64,000 nucleotides of DNA from Sulfurospirillum halorespirans DSM 13726 (GTDB lineage Bacteria; Campylobacterota; Campylobacteria; Campylobacterales; Sulfurospirillaceae). Made by a program: the position numbers and the translations under genes. How positions within the stretch are numbered: position 1 is the stretch's first letter; each line of letters opens with the position of its first letter. Location: assembly GCF_001723605.1 (NCBI RefSeq), contig NZ_CP017111.1, positions 2,542,001 to 2,606,000 on the forward strand. The letters run 5' to 3'. This document shows positions 8,725-16,495 of this stretch, one piece after another. The notes below the pieces were generated by a model. It was not told the origin of the DNA, made no database searches, and was given only the letters and a program-made list of their open reading frames with translations.

Positions 8725-9240
8725 GTGTTTTTCCGCCTACTTTTTTACGCCTGTTGTTTTGGCACATTTGTGTCCGCGCATCCGCATGTCTTTATCGAGA
8801 CAAAAGTGGACGTTTTGCCTGAAAAAATCATCGTGACTTGGAGTTTTGATGAGATGAGTTCGGCGATGTTGATGGACGATTACGATAAAAACAAAAACAA
8901 AAAACTCGACCCTGACGAGGTTGCTTTTATGGAGAAAGATCACTTTAGAACGTTAGAGCCGTACAGTTATTTTATCCATATGTCCGATGGGAAAGATGAG
9001 TTTGATCTTAAACGGGTAGGCGAATTTAGCGCTTTGTTTGACGCGAAGAAGCTCATCTACACCTTTGCGATTCCCAAGCCAAAATTTAAAAAATACGAGC
9101 TTCGTTTTTACGATGCAGAGATGTATGTCGCGTTGATTTTAAAAAAAGAGTGGCTTACATGTAAAGAGCCCATGAAGTGTAAAATTGAAGGGTATGATGC
9201 GGATTTTTACTACGCGTATAAGGTGATGGTTCAAGAATAA
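8725..9240 (+). CDS. DUF1007 family periplasmic protein (second copy)
   Basis: A 171-residue protein with a GTG start preceded by AGGAG, and a signal peptide ending FVSAHPHVFIET. It keeps the HPH mature N-terminus, WSFDEMSSAML, and the acidic DKNKNKKLDPDE loop of the first copy, so the two are paralogues. It closes the four-gene metal transport set and is followed at once by a hairpin terminator. Confidence 0.82.
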   Translation: MFFRLLFYACCFGTFVSAHPHVFIETKVDVLPEKIIVTWSFDEMSSAMLMDDYDKNKNKKLDPDEVAFMEKDHFRTLEPYSYFIHMSDGKDEFDLKRVGEFSALFDAKKLIYTFAIPKPKFKKYELRFYDAEMYVALILKKEWLTCKEPMKCKIEGYDADFYYAYKVMVQE

Positions 9241-9263
9241 GGAGAAGGCGAAGTGCCTTCTCC
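9241..9263. terminator. Rho-independent-type hairpin
   Basis: GGAGAAGGC and GCCTTCTCC are perfect 9-bp arms around GAAGT, beginning right after the DUF1007 stop codon. It lies between convergent units and may serve both, though neither side has a long T-run. Confidence 0.7.
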
Positions 9264-9271
9264 TCTAACAT

Positions 9272-9406
9272 TTAGCAGGTGCATTTGCAAAAAAGCAGAC
9301 GCTCTTTTGCATTTTTTGCACTGTTTTGCTCAGGTTTTTCGACATTTTTTGACTTTGGACTCGCCGCAGGATTTGGCTTAGTGTAAGCAATGTCACATGC
9401 ACTCAT
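9272..9406 (-). CDS. Small Cys-rich protein coupled to flavodoxin
   Basis: A 44-residue ORF starting with ATG (9406-9404) that overlaps the flavodoxin stop as ATGA, the usual geometry of translational coupling. The protein begins MSACDIAYTKPNP, has a Lys/Asn/Ala-rich hydrophilic middle, and ends LLFCKCTC, so four of its 44 residues are cysteines, with three clustered at the very C-terminus in a CxCxC motif. I do not recognise the family. Context suggests a redox or metal partner of flavodoxin, or a small metal sensor. The exact overlap and non-random Cys cluster argue that it is real; no homology was tested. Confidence 0.6.
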   Translation of the reverse strand: MSACDIAYTKPNPAASPKSKNVEKPEQNSAKNAKERLLFCKCTC

Positions 9407-9909
9407 GCACTCGCCTTCAACTCATCTTCCAACTGGGTGCACCATGACTCAATTCGACTTTTAGTGAGATCACTTTGATTGTCTTCATCGAGTGCAAGAC
9501 CTATAAATTTACCATCAATGACCGAGTTTGAGCTCTCAAACGAATATCCATCAATCGACCATGAACCGATCACTTTCGCCCCTTTTTCGATCGCAGCATC
9601 GTAAATAAAGCGCATACCATTGACAAAATCACTGCCGTATCCCTCTTGATCACCCATACCAAACAGTGCAACGATTTTACCGCTCAGGTCGGCTGATTTA
9701 AGATGGCTTATAAAGCTCTCCCAATCGTCTTGCAAATCGCCATCGTACCATGTGGACGTGCCAAGAATAAGCATATCGTACTGGGCAAGTTCATCGCCAC
9801 CGTTTAGTTTTCCTACATCGTAAAGATCCGCATTGAAACGTTTTTTGATTTGTGAAGCCGCATCGGCGGTATTGCCATTTGTACTTCCATAAAAGACCGC
9901 TGTTTTCAT
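9403..9909 (-). CDS. fldA: Flavodoxin
   Basis: A 168-residue long-chain flavodoxin that carries electrons on FMN. The phosphate-binding loop is FYGSTNGNTAD at residues 6-16, and ring-contacting regions are GTSTWYDGDLQDDW near residue 52 and ALFGMGDQEGYGSDF near residue 85. Length and motifs fit FldA of Campylobacterota, where it accepts electrons from pyruvate or 2-oxoglutarate oxidoreductases. It follows a hypothetical gene by 24 nt and precedes the small Cys-rich ORF. Fur-box-like sequence upstream of the operon agrees with induction in low iron, when ferredoxin is replaced. Confidence 0.95.
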   Translation of the reverse strand: MKTAVFYGSTNGNTADAASQIKKRFNADLYDVGKLNGGDELAQYDMLILGTSTWYDGDLQDDWESFISHLKSADLSGKIVALFGMGDQEGYGSDFVNGMRFIYDAAIEKGAKVIGSWSIDGYSFESSNSVIDGKFIGLALDEDNQSDLTKSRIESWCTQLEDELKASA

Positions 9910-9933
9910 AAACTCATTTCTCCTTCGTAAGAT

Positions 9934-10380
9934 TTAATAGATAGTATAAGGAACTAATTTAAGCGTATAGTCAAGCCCAAGCGCGTCCAGTTTTGGGCTA
10001 CGCACAGGCACATGTTTTCTAAAATTGGCACTTCTAGGAAAAAGAAGATAGATATGTTTGCACTCTTGGGTTTCAAGCACATCAATCGCCCGACTGATCT
10101 CTTCGCACGCCTCGACATCGACGCGCCCTTCGATCATTTTCCATGTGGGGTACAGGTGTAGCGCCTCAGCACACTCCTCGCTTTGAATCACAATGCGAAC
10201 GGCCTCTTGAACCACTGATTTGTCAGGATTTTGACGTTTCACACGGCTGAAAACGTGGTGCGTAAAGAGCTCGTAATTGTTGATCGTAAAATGAAGATCG
10301 GGATGTTTGGCAAGCAGTGCCAAATCTTCACTGTCAAAACGTTGGCTGATTTCGGTTAGGGTTGAATGCGCTTCGGACAT
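9934..10380 (-). CDS. Hypothetical protein upstream of fldA
   Basis: A 148-residue soluble protein with no signal peptide or membrane segment. I do not recognise it. It is mixed alpha/beta in character, with two acidic-helix stretches (SQRFDSEDLALLAKH, and EACEEISRAIDVLETQ) and a basic, Pro-containing C-terminal part (RSANFRKHVPVRSPK). Two Cys are scattered and form no motif. It is the first gene of the fldA operon, so an iron- or redox-related role is possible, but nothing in the sequence shows it. Confidence 0.7.
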   Translation of the reverse strand: MSEAHSTLTEISQRFDSEDLALLAKHPDLHFTINNYELFTHHVFSRVKRQNPDKSVVQEAVRIVIQSEECAEALHLYPTWKMIEGRVDVEACEEISRAIDVLETQECKHIYLLFPRSANFRKHVPVRSPKLDALGLDYTLKLVPYTIY

Positions 10381-10468
10381 CGATCACCTCTTTTTGTTTT
10401 TGAAATGATAACCGTTTTCAAATCATAAGTCAATATCTTTTTAGTTCTCTTGCTGTAATATTTTAAAA

Positions 10469-10487
10469 TTAATGCGAATCATTTCAT
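10469..10487. promoter_or_regulatory. Candidate Fur box between fldA operon and LysE gene
   Basis: AATGCGAATCATTT (10471-10484) is close to the common Fur-box form AATGAGAATCATT. A second site, TGAAATGATAACCGTTTTCA (10401-10420), has TGAAA/TTTCA arms and lies just upstream of the hypothetical-fldA operon. Together they make iron-responsive control of the flavodoxin operon likely. Confidence 0.5.
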
Positions 10488-10548
10488 TTAAAAGCCCTAA
10501 AACAGGGAATTTTAATGATTTAAATCTTTACATGTAAAAAGGAAGAAA

Positions 10549-11175
10549 ATGCCGTTGGAGCTTTGGACATTTTTAATTGCGATTACCCTGCTGACGATGA
10601 CACCCGGAGCGGACACGATGATCGTCATTCGCAACACTCTGCGTGGTGGTGCTCGTGATGGGCTCGTTTCAAGTTTGGGAATTTGTTTGGGATTATTTGT
10701 GCACGCAACGCTCTCAGCTGTGGGCATTTCAGCGATTTTGCTCTATTCGGCTACAGCGTTTATGCTTTTAAAAACGATCGGTGCACTCTATCTTCTCTGG
10801 CTTGGTCTGAGTTCGCTTCGCTCTTTTTGGAATGCCAAAAGGATGCACCAAAAAGCGGTGGAGAAAAAACCATTTTCCTTTTGGACATCGCTTCATGAGG
10901 GCTTTTTATCGAATGTTCTCAATCCAAAAGCGATCATTTTTTACATGGCATTTCTGCCACAATTTATCTCACACGATCACTCCGCCCTTGCGCAATCTCT
11001 CTTTTTGGCGCTTATTCACTTTATCATTGGGATGATTTGGCTTGGGCTTTTGATCTACACGATTGTCTCAACCCATAGTTTTATCACGAGAAAAAGTGTA
11101 CGCCAAAGTCTGGATGCCATCTCGGGCGTCGTGATGATTGCCCTTGGTATCCGACTTTTTTTGGAAAAACGTTAA
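10549..11175 (+). CDS. LysE/RhtB-family exporter
   Basis: A 208-residue inner-membrane protein with five to six membrane segments. The family motif LLTMTPGADTMIVIRN is at residues 15-30, followed by GLVSSLGICLGLFVHA. The NPKAIIFYMAFLPQF segment near residue 125 is also typical. Members export amino acids or related small molecules; the substrate is unknown. The SD AAGGAAG sits 5 nt before the ATG, with an ACATGT palindrome immediately upstream of the SD. It converges with the epimerase gene and overlaps it by 4 nt. Confidence 0.88.
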   Translation: MPLELWTFLIAITLLTMTPGADTMIVIRNTLRGGARDGLVSSLGICLGLFVHATLSAVGISAILLYSATAFMLLKTIGALYLLWLGLSSLRSFWNAKRMHQKAVEKKPFSFWTSLHEGFLSNVLNPKAIIFYMAFLPQFISHDHSALAQSLFLALIHFIIGMIWLGLLIYTIVSTHSFITRKSVRQSLDAISGVVMIALGIRLFLEKR

Positions 11176-11987
11176 GCCAAAATTTTACGAAGGGAACTCT
11201 CCAAATCAGGATACGCAAAGACAAACCCTTGATTTAAAAGCGCTTTAGGGTACGCCTCTTTACTATCAAGCAACACGGTCGATCCCTCGCCAAAGAGCAT
11301 TTTAATGATGAAGGATGGCACCGGAAAAAACGTTGGGCGATGCAATACCTTGCCCAGTATTTTGGTAAAGTGATAGTTCGTAAGCGGTTGCGGAGATGTC
11401 GCGTTAAAAATGCCTTCCAACCGTTTTTCTAGTACAAACGCATAAATGGAGACCAGATCATCAATGTCGATCCAACTGGTGATCATCCTGCCATCGCCGA
11501 TGATGCCTCCCATGCACATCCGAAACGCAGGCAACATCTTCTCCAACGCTCCTCCCTCGCCCAAAACCACGCCAAAGCGTAAAATAGTCGTGCGCTTTGT
11601 GCATTTTTGTGCTTCCCTCTCCCATGCAAGGGCGAGATGTCCTAAAAAATCTTCACTTAATTTGGAGCTCTCTTCATCGCAGGGCACATTATTGGGGTAA
11701 ATTCCCACCGCAGAAGTTGAGATGAAATGCTCTACGTCGCTTTGATGAATCGCCGCTACAAGCTTTTTGGTCGTCTCGATGCGACTGTCCCACAACACTT
11801 TTTTATACGCTTCATCCCACTTTGCCACAATGGGAGCCCCCGCAAGGTTGAAAACGGCATAGACATCTTTTAGCTTGCGCGCAATTGCTTCCACATCATC
11901 CTTGCGTTCAATCACCACAAAATCAGGAAATTTCTGTTTTAACGCGTTTGCCACAAAACCGCTTGCGCCGCTGATCGCTACTTTCAT
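11172..11987 (-). CDS. TIGR01777-type SDR epimerase (YfcH-like)
   Basis: A 271-residue NAD(P)-binding extended SDR. The Rossmann motif ISGASGFVA is at residues 5-13. The STSAVGIYPN segment near residue 110 carries the Ser/Tyr region, and ILRFGVVLGEGGALEKMLP near 155 plus SWIDIDDLV near 188 are the family hallmarks. The C-terminal part (PVPSFIIKMLFGE) corresponds to the DUF1731 extension. The cellular substrate of this family is unknown. It is 1 nt downstream of the NosL-like gene and may be co-transcribed with that cluster. Confidence 0.87.
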   Translation of the reverse strand: MKVAISGASGFVANALKQKFPDFVVIERKDDVEAIARKLKDVYAVFNLAGAPIVAKWDEAYKKVLWDSRIETTKKLVAAIHQSDVEHFISTSAVGIYPNNVPCDEESSKLSEDFLGHLALAWEREAQKCTKRTTILRFGVVLGEGGALEKMLPAFRMCMGGIIGDGRMITSWIDIDDLVSIYAFVLEKRLEGIFNATSPQPLTNYHFTKILGKVLHRPTFFPVPSFIIKMLFGEGSTVLLDSKEAYPKALLNQGFVFAYPDLESSLRKILA

Positions 11988-11988
11988 C

Positions 11989-12495
11989 TTAGTGTCCTTT
12001 GAGTCGTTGTCGTATTTTTGGATCGCTCATGTTTTCGCCTCTGAGCATGCGAAGACGCATCTCCGTAAAGTCTATCATACCCTCTTTTGGATTTTCGTAG
12101 GCGGCAAAACCATAGAGCATCGGTGTCTCTTCGGTGAACGTGTACGACGCTTTGAGCGCATCGATGTAGCGATTGATCTCAGTACTAAAGACCCACAGCG
12201 TAATGGTTTCGGGGTCAATCTTCTGCTCTTTGAGCCACAAAATAGCACACCCAATGTCATCAAAAAAGTGCGTTTTAAGATCGTTCGTGATGATCTGCGC
12301 TGTGTGTTTTTCACCCACAAGGTACATATTGCAAAGCGCGCAGGTAACGGTATTGTCCTTAAATTCGAGAGGCATTTTCTCTTTATTGACGATTTGCGTG
12401 GGCAGTTGATGCTTTACATGTAAAAACCAAAAGAGACCACCCAGCGCAAGAAGTGGGAAAAGTACGAGAATAAAAACTCCTATTTTTTTCTTCAT
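11989..12495 (-). CDS. NosL-like membrane-anchored protein
   Basis: A 168-residue protein with one N-terminal membrane anchor (about residues 4-26) and a periplasmic domain. The CALCNMYL motif at about residues 53-60 resembles the CxxCxM copper-binding motif of NosL, and FFDDIGCAILWL near 80 is also NosL-like. NosL delivers Cu(I) to nitrous oxide reductase, but no nosZ is in the window, so a copper or other metal chaperone for a different target is possible. It overlaps the upstream membrane-protein gene by 4 nt. It is anchored by a membrane helix rather than a lipobox. Confidence 0.75.
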   Translation of the reverse strand: MKKKIGVFILVLFPLLALGGLFWFLHVKHQLPTQIVNKEKMPLEFKDNTVTCALCNMYLVGEKHTAQIITNDLKTHFFDDIGCAILWLKEQKIDPETITLWVFSTEINRYIDALKASYTFTEETPMLYGFAAYENPKEGMIDFTEMRLRMLRGENMSDPKIRQRLKGH

Positions 12496-13454
12496 AACCA
12501 GACTCCATTGCGTAGAAAATAGACGAGCGGATAGGCGGAAATGCTAAGCAGATAGAGCGTATTAAATGCCAAAGAAGAACGCATAAATCGAGGCTGAGTT
12601 CTTCGTGAAAGAAGCGCTAGGACACCTCCTCCCATTCCCAAAAACGTACCTGCAAACACGAAAGCATACAGCGCGTACCCGACGTAATAATAATCTTTTT
12701 GCAAGAGACAAAACGGACAACGGTGTGTCGGAAGCTCGTACACATAGGTGCTAAAAAAGATGATCAACGAGATGATCGCAAAAATGAGGAAAAGTGCATT
12801 AGAGACAATCAAAAGTAGGCGGTTTTTAAGTCCATACGCCAAGAGTGTGATGCCAAAAGAGCCGTAAAAGAGCCCAACCCAAACACGCTCATCGACCACA
12901 AAAAGCAGTGACATGTACGAATCACTTGCCGCAGAGAAGAGCGTTCCGCAACAGCTGACGATTTTGCTGATGTTAAGGCTGGAAAAAAACGAGACTTCAA
13001 GCGCAATTTCGGCAAAAAGAGGCAGTGCAAACAGTAAAAACAGCACAAATTTGAGTCGTGTAAAGGGGAGTTTTTCATCAGTAACATCGGCATAATGCAG
13101 GAGCAACCAAAAGCCAAAAAGGTAGAGATTGAGCAGTTTAAACAGCGTCAAATAAAGCCCAAAATCAACCGAATTAACCACCCCTGCGGCACACATCGCT
13201 CCTGCGATGATGGAAGAGAGTTTGTCGCACGTGTAGATAAAAAAGGCAAACAGCGGCAGTTTGAGCATAAAAATGTACTTGATGATGATGGCACCCAAAT
13301 AGCTCTGTTTGGAAAGGGTGTATTGAAAGGGTGTCGTTGCTTTGGCGTTCCAGTGAAATGCGATGCGAAACGCCACAACCCACGCGATGAGCCCAAAAAA
13401 GCAAAAGATGGCATCCAGCGTTAAAAGCGCGATAATTTCAGGTGTCAAACTCAT
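12492..13454 (-). CDS. Polytopic membrane protein with paired cysteines
   Basis: A 320-residue protein with about eight hydrophobic segments. Two Cys motifs stand out: VSCCG near residue 166, and HRCPFCLLQKDYYY near 253, which recalls the CPxC-Q pattern of DsbB and VKOR-type thiol oxidoreductases. I do not recognise the whole family. It lies between the ABC ATPase (4-nt overlap) and the NosL-like gene (4-nt overlap), so it belongs to the same operon. A role in thiol redox or metal handling at the periplasmic face is inference. Confidence 0.7.
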   Translation of the reverse strand: MSLTPEIIALLTLDAIFCFFGLIAWVVAFRIAFHWNAKATTPFQYTLSKQSYLGAIIIKYIFMLKLPLFAFFIYTCDKLSSIIAGAMCAAGVVNSVDFGLYLTLFKLLNLYLFGFWLLLHYADVTDEKLPFTRLKFVLFLLFALPLFAEIALEVSFFSSLNISKIVSCCGTLFSAASDSYMSLLFVVDERVWVGLFYGSFGITLLAYGLKNRLLLIVSNALFLIFAIISLIIFFSTYVYELPTHRCPFCLLQKDYYYVGYALYAFVFAGTFLGMGGGVLALLSRRTQPRFMRSSLAFNTLYLLSISAYPLVYFLRNGVWL

Positions 13455-14116
13455 ACCAGTTCACCGTTTTTGATCTCGATGATACGATCGACAAACCCAA
13501 GCTCAAAAAAGAGCGGATCGTGCGTTGCGATGAGTTGCGTAATGCCTTGGCGTTTAAGTCTTTCAAACTGCGCTATCAGCTCACGCGAGAGATTTTCATC
13601 GAGATTGGCGGTCGGCTCATCGGCTAAAATAAGCAGAGGGTTATTAACCAAAGCACGCGCAATGGCGACGCGTTGCTGCTCGCCTCCTGAGAGGCGGTTT
13701 ACGCGCATCTGCGCTTTATGCGCTATGCCACACTGTTCCATCGATGTTTTGGCTTTTTCATCCAAAAGAGAGAGCGCAAGGTTTTCAGGAATCAGGGGCG
13801 TTATCACATTTTCCAAAGCAGTCAGATGGGGAATCAAATGAAATTTCTGAAAGATAAACCCGATCTTTTGGCGACGCAGTTTGGCGCTAAACTGTTCAGG
13901 CAATTTTGAAATTTCCCTGCCATCCACGCTCACTTCGCCACTGTTGGGTTGCGCAAGTCCTGCGATTAAAGAAAGCAGCGTACTCTTTCCACTGCCGCTA
14001 TTTCCTTTGAGCACCACACACTCGCCACGCTTTACATGTAAAGAGATTTGAGTGAGGGCAAATACGCTCTCATCGCCTTGCATAAAGCTTTTACACACAT
14101 CATGGAGCTGTATCAT
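13451..14116 (-). CDS. LolD/MacB-type ABC transporter ATPase
   Basis: A 221-residue ATPase with Walker A GNSGSGKST near residue 39, signature LSGGEQQRVAIARAL near 140, Walker B LLILADEPTANLDE near 160, and H-loop ATHDP near 195. The pattern places it with MacB/LolD/FtsE ATPases that work with FtsX-like permeases in mechanotransmission. I use the ATG at 14116 because it overlaps the permease stop as ATGA; the longer form starting at 14155 adds 13 residues out of family. An ACATGT palindrome encodes the SLHVKRG segment before Walker A. Confidence 0.87.
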   Translation of the reverse strand: MIQLHDVCKSFMQGDESVFALTQISLHVKRGECVVLKGNSGSGKSTLLSLIAGLAQPNSGEVSVDGREISKLPEQFSAKLRRQKIGFIFQKFHLIPHLTALENVITPLIPENLALSLLDEKAKTSMEQCGIAHKAQMRVNRLSGGEQQRVAIARALVNNPLLILADEPTANLDENLSRELIAQFERLKRQGITQLIATHDPLFFELGFVDRIIEIKNGELV

Positions 14117-15288
14117 CGCATCACCTCGTCCGCATCTAAACTTGAAGCGCGCCATGAGGGAATCAAGGTTGCGGCGATGTAAATGGGCACACTGAGTAAA
14201 AAAAGCAGTACCACCATGGAAAGATTGAAACTAAAGGGAAGCAAAAAGGTGGGTTTGAGCTCCGAATAGCCCATGAAAAGGTTTCGCAAGAGCGGTGCTT
14301 GCAGTGCATACACGTAAAAAAGAGCGCACGAGATACTCAGTAAAAAAGCGCCCAACGAGAGGATAAAACTCTCATAAAACTTCTCTTTCACAATGTCATC
14401 ACTGCTCCAACCAATCGCCTTTAAAATGCCGATTTCCCGCTTCTCTTCGGAGCTTAGCCCGCTGGTTTTATCGTAAATGATGATGAAAAAGGCAAACGCA
14501 CAGACGCTAAAAAGGGAGAGAAAAAAGCCACTTTTATAATCAAAAATATTTTGGTAACTCACCCTGATGTCATCTTGCGTGATGGCGCGCATATCAGGAT
14601 AGCGCGCGGTGATTTTCTGCACAATGGTCGCAATCTCTTTGACATTTGCCACTTTGACCACAATGTCAGTCGCTTTGCTCTCCTCCATACCAAAAATGGC
14701 GTAGGCAAGTTTTTTAGGAAGGATGATCAGATCGTTTGACTCCAAAGCAAGATCGGAATGAAAAACCCCAGCAATCGGCACTCTTTTCCACTGACCATCG
14801 GGCGTAATAAAGTTAAAAAAGTCGGTGTAGTAGTTCTCTGCTAAGATTTTTTTCACCCCTTCGCCTACGATCATGCTCTCTTTATTGGCGAGCAGTTTCA
14901 TATCGAAATGTTGGGTCAAAAGCGTAAGCGTTGACGAGTACTGCTCCTCATACGCATCGATGCCCACGACCGAAAAGTTCACACCTGCGGGTTTAAAATA
15001 GTAGTAACCCCACACACGTGGTGTCACTGCACTGATGCCTTCAATGTCTAAAAGTGCCTCGGCGCGCGCAATCGGAACATCACTCTGTTTGCCAGCGATA
15101 AAACGCTGCAAGGTGATCTGCGGCAAGGTTTTCAGCGTCGAATTTAGCTCCAACTTGATCGCATCGGCGATCATCAAAACCGAAGCGAGCAGAAAAATCA
15201 GCAGGCTTAAAATCAAAAAGATAAAAAAATTCTTGCTAAAGCGTCGCATCAAAGAGCGAATCGCATAATCCAGCAGTAAAAAATTCAT
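14113..15288 (-). CDS. FtsX-like ABC transporter permease
   Basis: A 391-residue permease with one N-terminal membrane segment (about 20-45), a periplasmic MacB-PCD-like domain of about 200 residues, and three C-terminal segments (from about 255). The cytoplasmic coupling loop SSEEKREIGILKAIGWSS is visible near 285. ATG 15288 is preferred to the GTG at 15300, because that GTG lies inside the upstream gene. With the ATPase it should form a MacB/LolCDE-type mechanotransmission machine. Its substrate is unknown; the NosL-like and Cys-rich neighbours hint at metalloprotein assembly. Confidence 0.85.
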   Translation of the reverse strand: MNFLLLDYAIRSLMRRFSKNFFIFLILSLLIFLLASVLMIADAIKLELNSTLKTLPQITLQRFIAGKQSDVPIARAEALLDIEGISAVTPRVWGYYYFKPAGVNFSVVGIDAYEEQYSSTLTLLTQHFDMKLLANKESMIVGEGVKKILAENYYTDFFNFITPDGQWKRVPIAGVFHSDLALESNDLIILPKKLAYAIFGMEESKATDIVVKVANVKEIATIVQKITARYPDMRAITQDDIRVSYQNIFDYKSGFFLSLFSVCAFAFFIIIYDKTSGLSSEEKREIGILKAIGWSSDDIVKEKFYESFILSLGAFLLSISCALFYVYALQAPLLRNLFMGYSELKPTFLLPFSFNLSMVVLLFLLSVPIYIAATLIPSWRASSLDADEVMR

Positions 15289-15289
15289 A

Positions 15290-15601
15290 TTAAAAATCAC
15301 GTTCTATCCTTGAAGGCTGTGTGTTGGGTGCGAAATGGTAGACAAAAGTGGAAGGAAAATATTCTAACAGCTCAGGCGATTCATTAAAATAGGAGAAAAC
15401 ATCGCTGAGACTTCGGTGGCGAACATAGTGTGCTTCACCCACAAGCGCAAGATCGGGAAGCCCTACAAATGCGCTCAATGCTTCTTTACATGTAAGCTTT
15501 TCTTGAGTCAGTGCACGCGTGGATGAGAAGTAAAACAGTTGTGCCATTATCGTGACACACAGCGTCATAAAGAGTGCAAAAAACGTGATTCGAGCTGACA
15601 T
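15290..15601 (-). CDS. Small membrane-anchored protein in NosL/ABC operon
   Basis: A 103-residue protein with one N-terminal hydrophobic segment (about residues 5-22) and a small periplasmic domain. It contains LTCKEALSAFVGLPDLAL and LVGEAHYVRHRS, with a single Cys and three His. I do not recognise it. AGGAG lies 5 nt upstream of this ATG, which supports the start over the longer ORF reaching 15655. It is the first gene of the minus-strand operon and ends 1 nt before the permease start. The TCK segment coincides with an ACATGT palindrome. Confidence 0.6.
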   Translation of the reverse strand: MSARITFFALFMTLCVTIMAQLFYFSSTRALTQEKLTCKEALSAFVGLPDLALVGEAHYVRHRSLSDVFSYFNESPELLEYFPSTFVYHFAPNTQPSRIERDF

Positions 15602-15655
15602 CATCTCTCCTGTAACATTCGCGAAGATTGTACCACACGAACGCTCTTTTATCAA

Positions 15656-15871
15656 TAGAGTTATTATAGAACTCTTAACACGTTTTTAAAGCAAAGCTCA
15701 AAACGAAGTTTCTGTGAAAAAACTACGTTAACACTGGGTTTTCCTCGGCGGAATGCCCACGCACCTTTGGTGCTTTGTGATCTTGCGAATAAATTTTGAA
15801 AAAACTCTATTTCTTCTAAGCCATTTTGATTTACAATACGGCATCTTAAATGCTTTAGCGAAGGACGTTTT
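15656..15871. other. Intergenic region, no supported gene
   Basis: This 216-bp gap separates divergent units. An 84-codon minus-strand ORF spans part of it but has no recognisable domain and overlaps the plus-strand LysE start, so I leave it out. The gap contains the dispersed hairpin repeat at 15754-15774. Confidence 0.6.
15754..15774. repeat. Dispersed 21-bp hairpin repeat, copy 1
   Basis: The block contains GCACCTTTGGTGC, a perfect 5-bp stem with a TTT loop, preceded by TGCCCAC. The same 21 bases recur at 32298-32318, in another intergenic gap. Flanks differ, so it is a short dispersed element rather than a larger duplication. Confidence 0.65.
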
Positions 15872-16495
15872 ATGCAACTTGATATTTGGCTTACGATGCT
15901 GGTCGCATCCATTCTCATCAGTGTTTCACCAGGAGCAGGTGCGGTGGTTTCTATGAATTATGGACTCAAATACGGGCTCAAACGCTCTTATGCCGCCATT
16001 ATGGGGCTTCAAATGGGGCTTTTTGTGCAAACCTTTGTGGTCGTTATTGGACTTGGCTCACTCATTATGAGTTCGCTTCTGCTGTTTAACATCATCAAGT
16101 GGATTGGTGTGGTTTATTTGATCTTTTTAGGCGTGATGAAGTTCATCGAAAAACCTCAATTGCCAAGTGATGCCGCCAATATTAAAGCGTTCTCAGCGTC
16201 CAAAGCATTTGTTCAAGCCACGCTCATTAACCTCACCAACATCAAAGCAACGGTCTTCTTGGTGGCGTTTATTCCCCAATTTCTCAACCCAAATGAGCCG
16301 CTTTTAGGGCAATTTGTCATCATCTGTTCGACGCTCATTTGCGTGGACATCATCGTAATGACAGGCTACAGCTCCCTTGCTTCACGCCTGAAAAACGTCA
16401 TCAAATCCATTCGCGCAATTCAGATTCAAAACCGTCTGACTGGTGCTTTTTTACTCGTAGCAGCCTTTTTTATCTCAACCGCAAAAAGGGCTTAA
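15872..16495 (+). CDS. LysE/RhtB-family exporter
   Basis: A 207-residue inner-membrane exporter with about six hydrophobic segments. The motif ISVSPGAGAVVSMNYGLK lies at residues 16-33 and NLTNIKATVFLVAFIPQF near 130. It is paralogous to the LysE-type gene at 10549 but clearly diverged; the PGAD of that gene is PGAG here. The substrate is not predictable, with homoserine, threonine or other amino acids being usual for the family. It converges with the ArsC-like gene, overlapping by 4 nt. Confidence 0.87.
   Translation: MQLDIWLTMLVASILISVSPGAGAVVSMNYGLKYGLKRSYAAIMGLQMGLFVQTFVVVIGLGSLIMSSLLLFNIIKWIGVVYLIFLGVMKFIEKPQLPSDAANIKAFSASKAFVQATLINLTNIKATVFLVAFIPQFLNPNEPLLGQFVIICSTLICVDIIVMTGYSSLASRLKNVIKSIRAIQIQNRLTGAFLLVAAFFISTAKRA

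Noticed and set aside
11989-15601. Standard nos (nitrous oxide reductase) cluster
   Set aside because: NosL-like protein and an ABC pair are present, but no nosZ, nosD or nosR/H genes, and the ATPase/permease are of MacB type rather than NosFY.
15664-15918. 84-codon minus-strand ORF in the gap before the LysE gene
   Set aside because: No domain or signal is visible, it overlaps the start of a clear plus-strand gene, and it contains the dispersed hairpin repeat.
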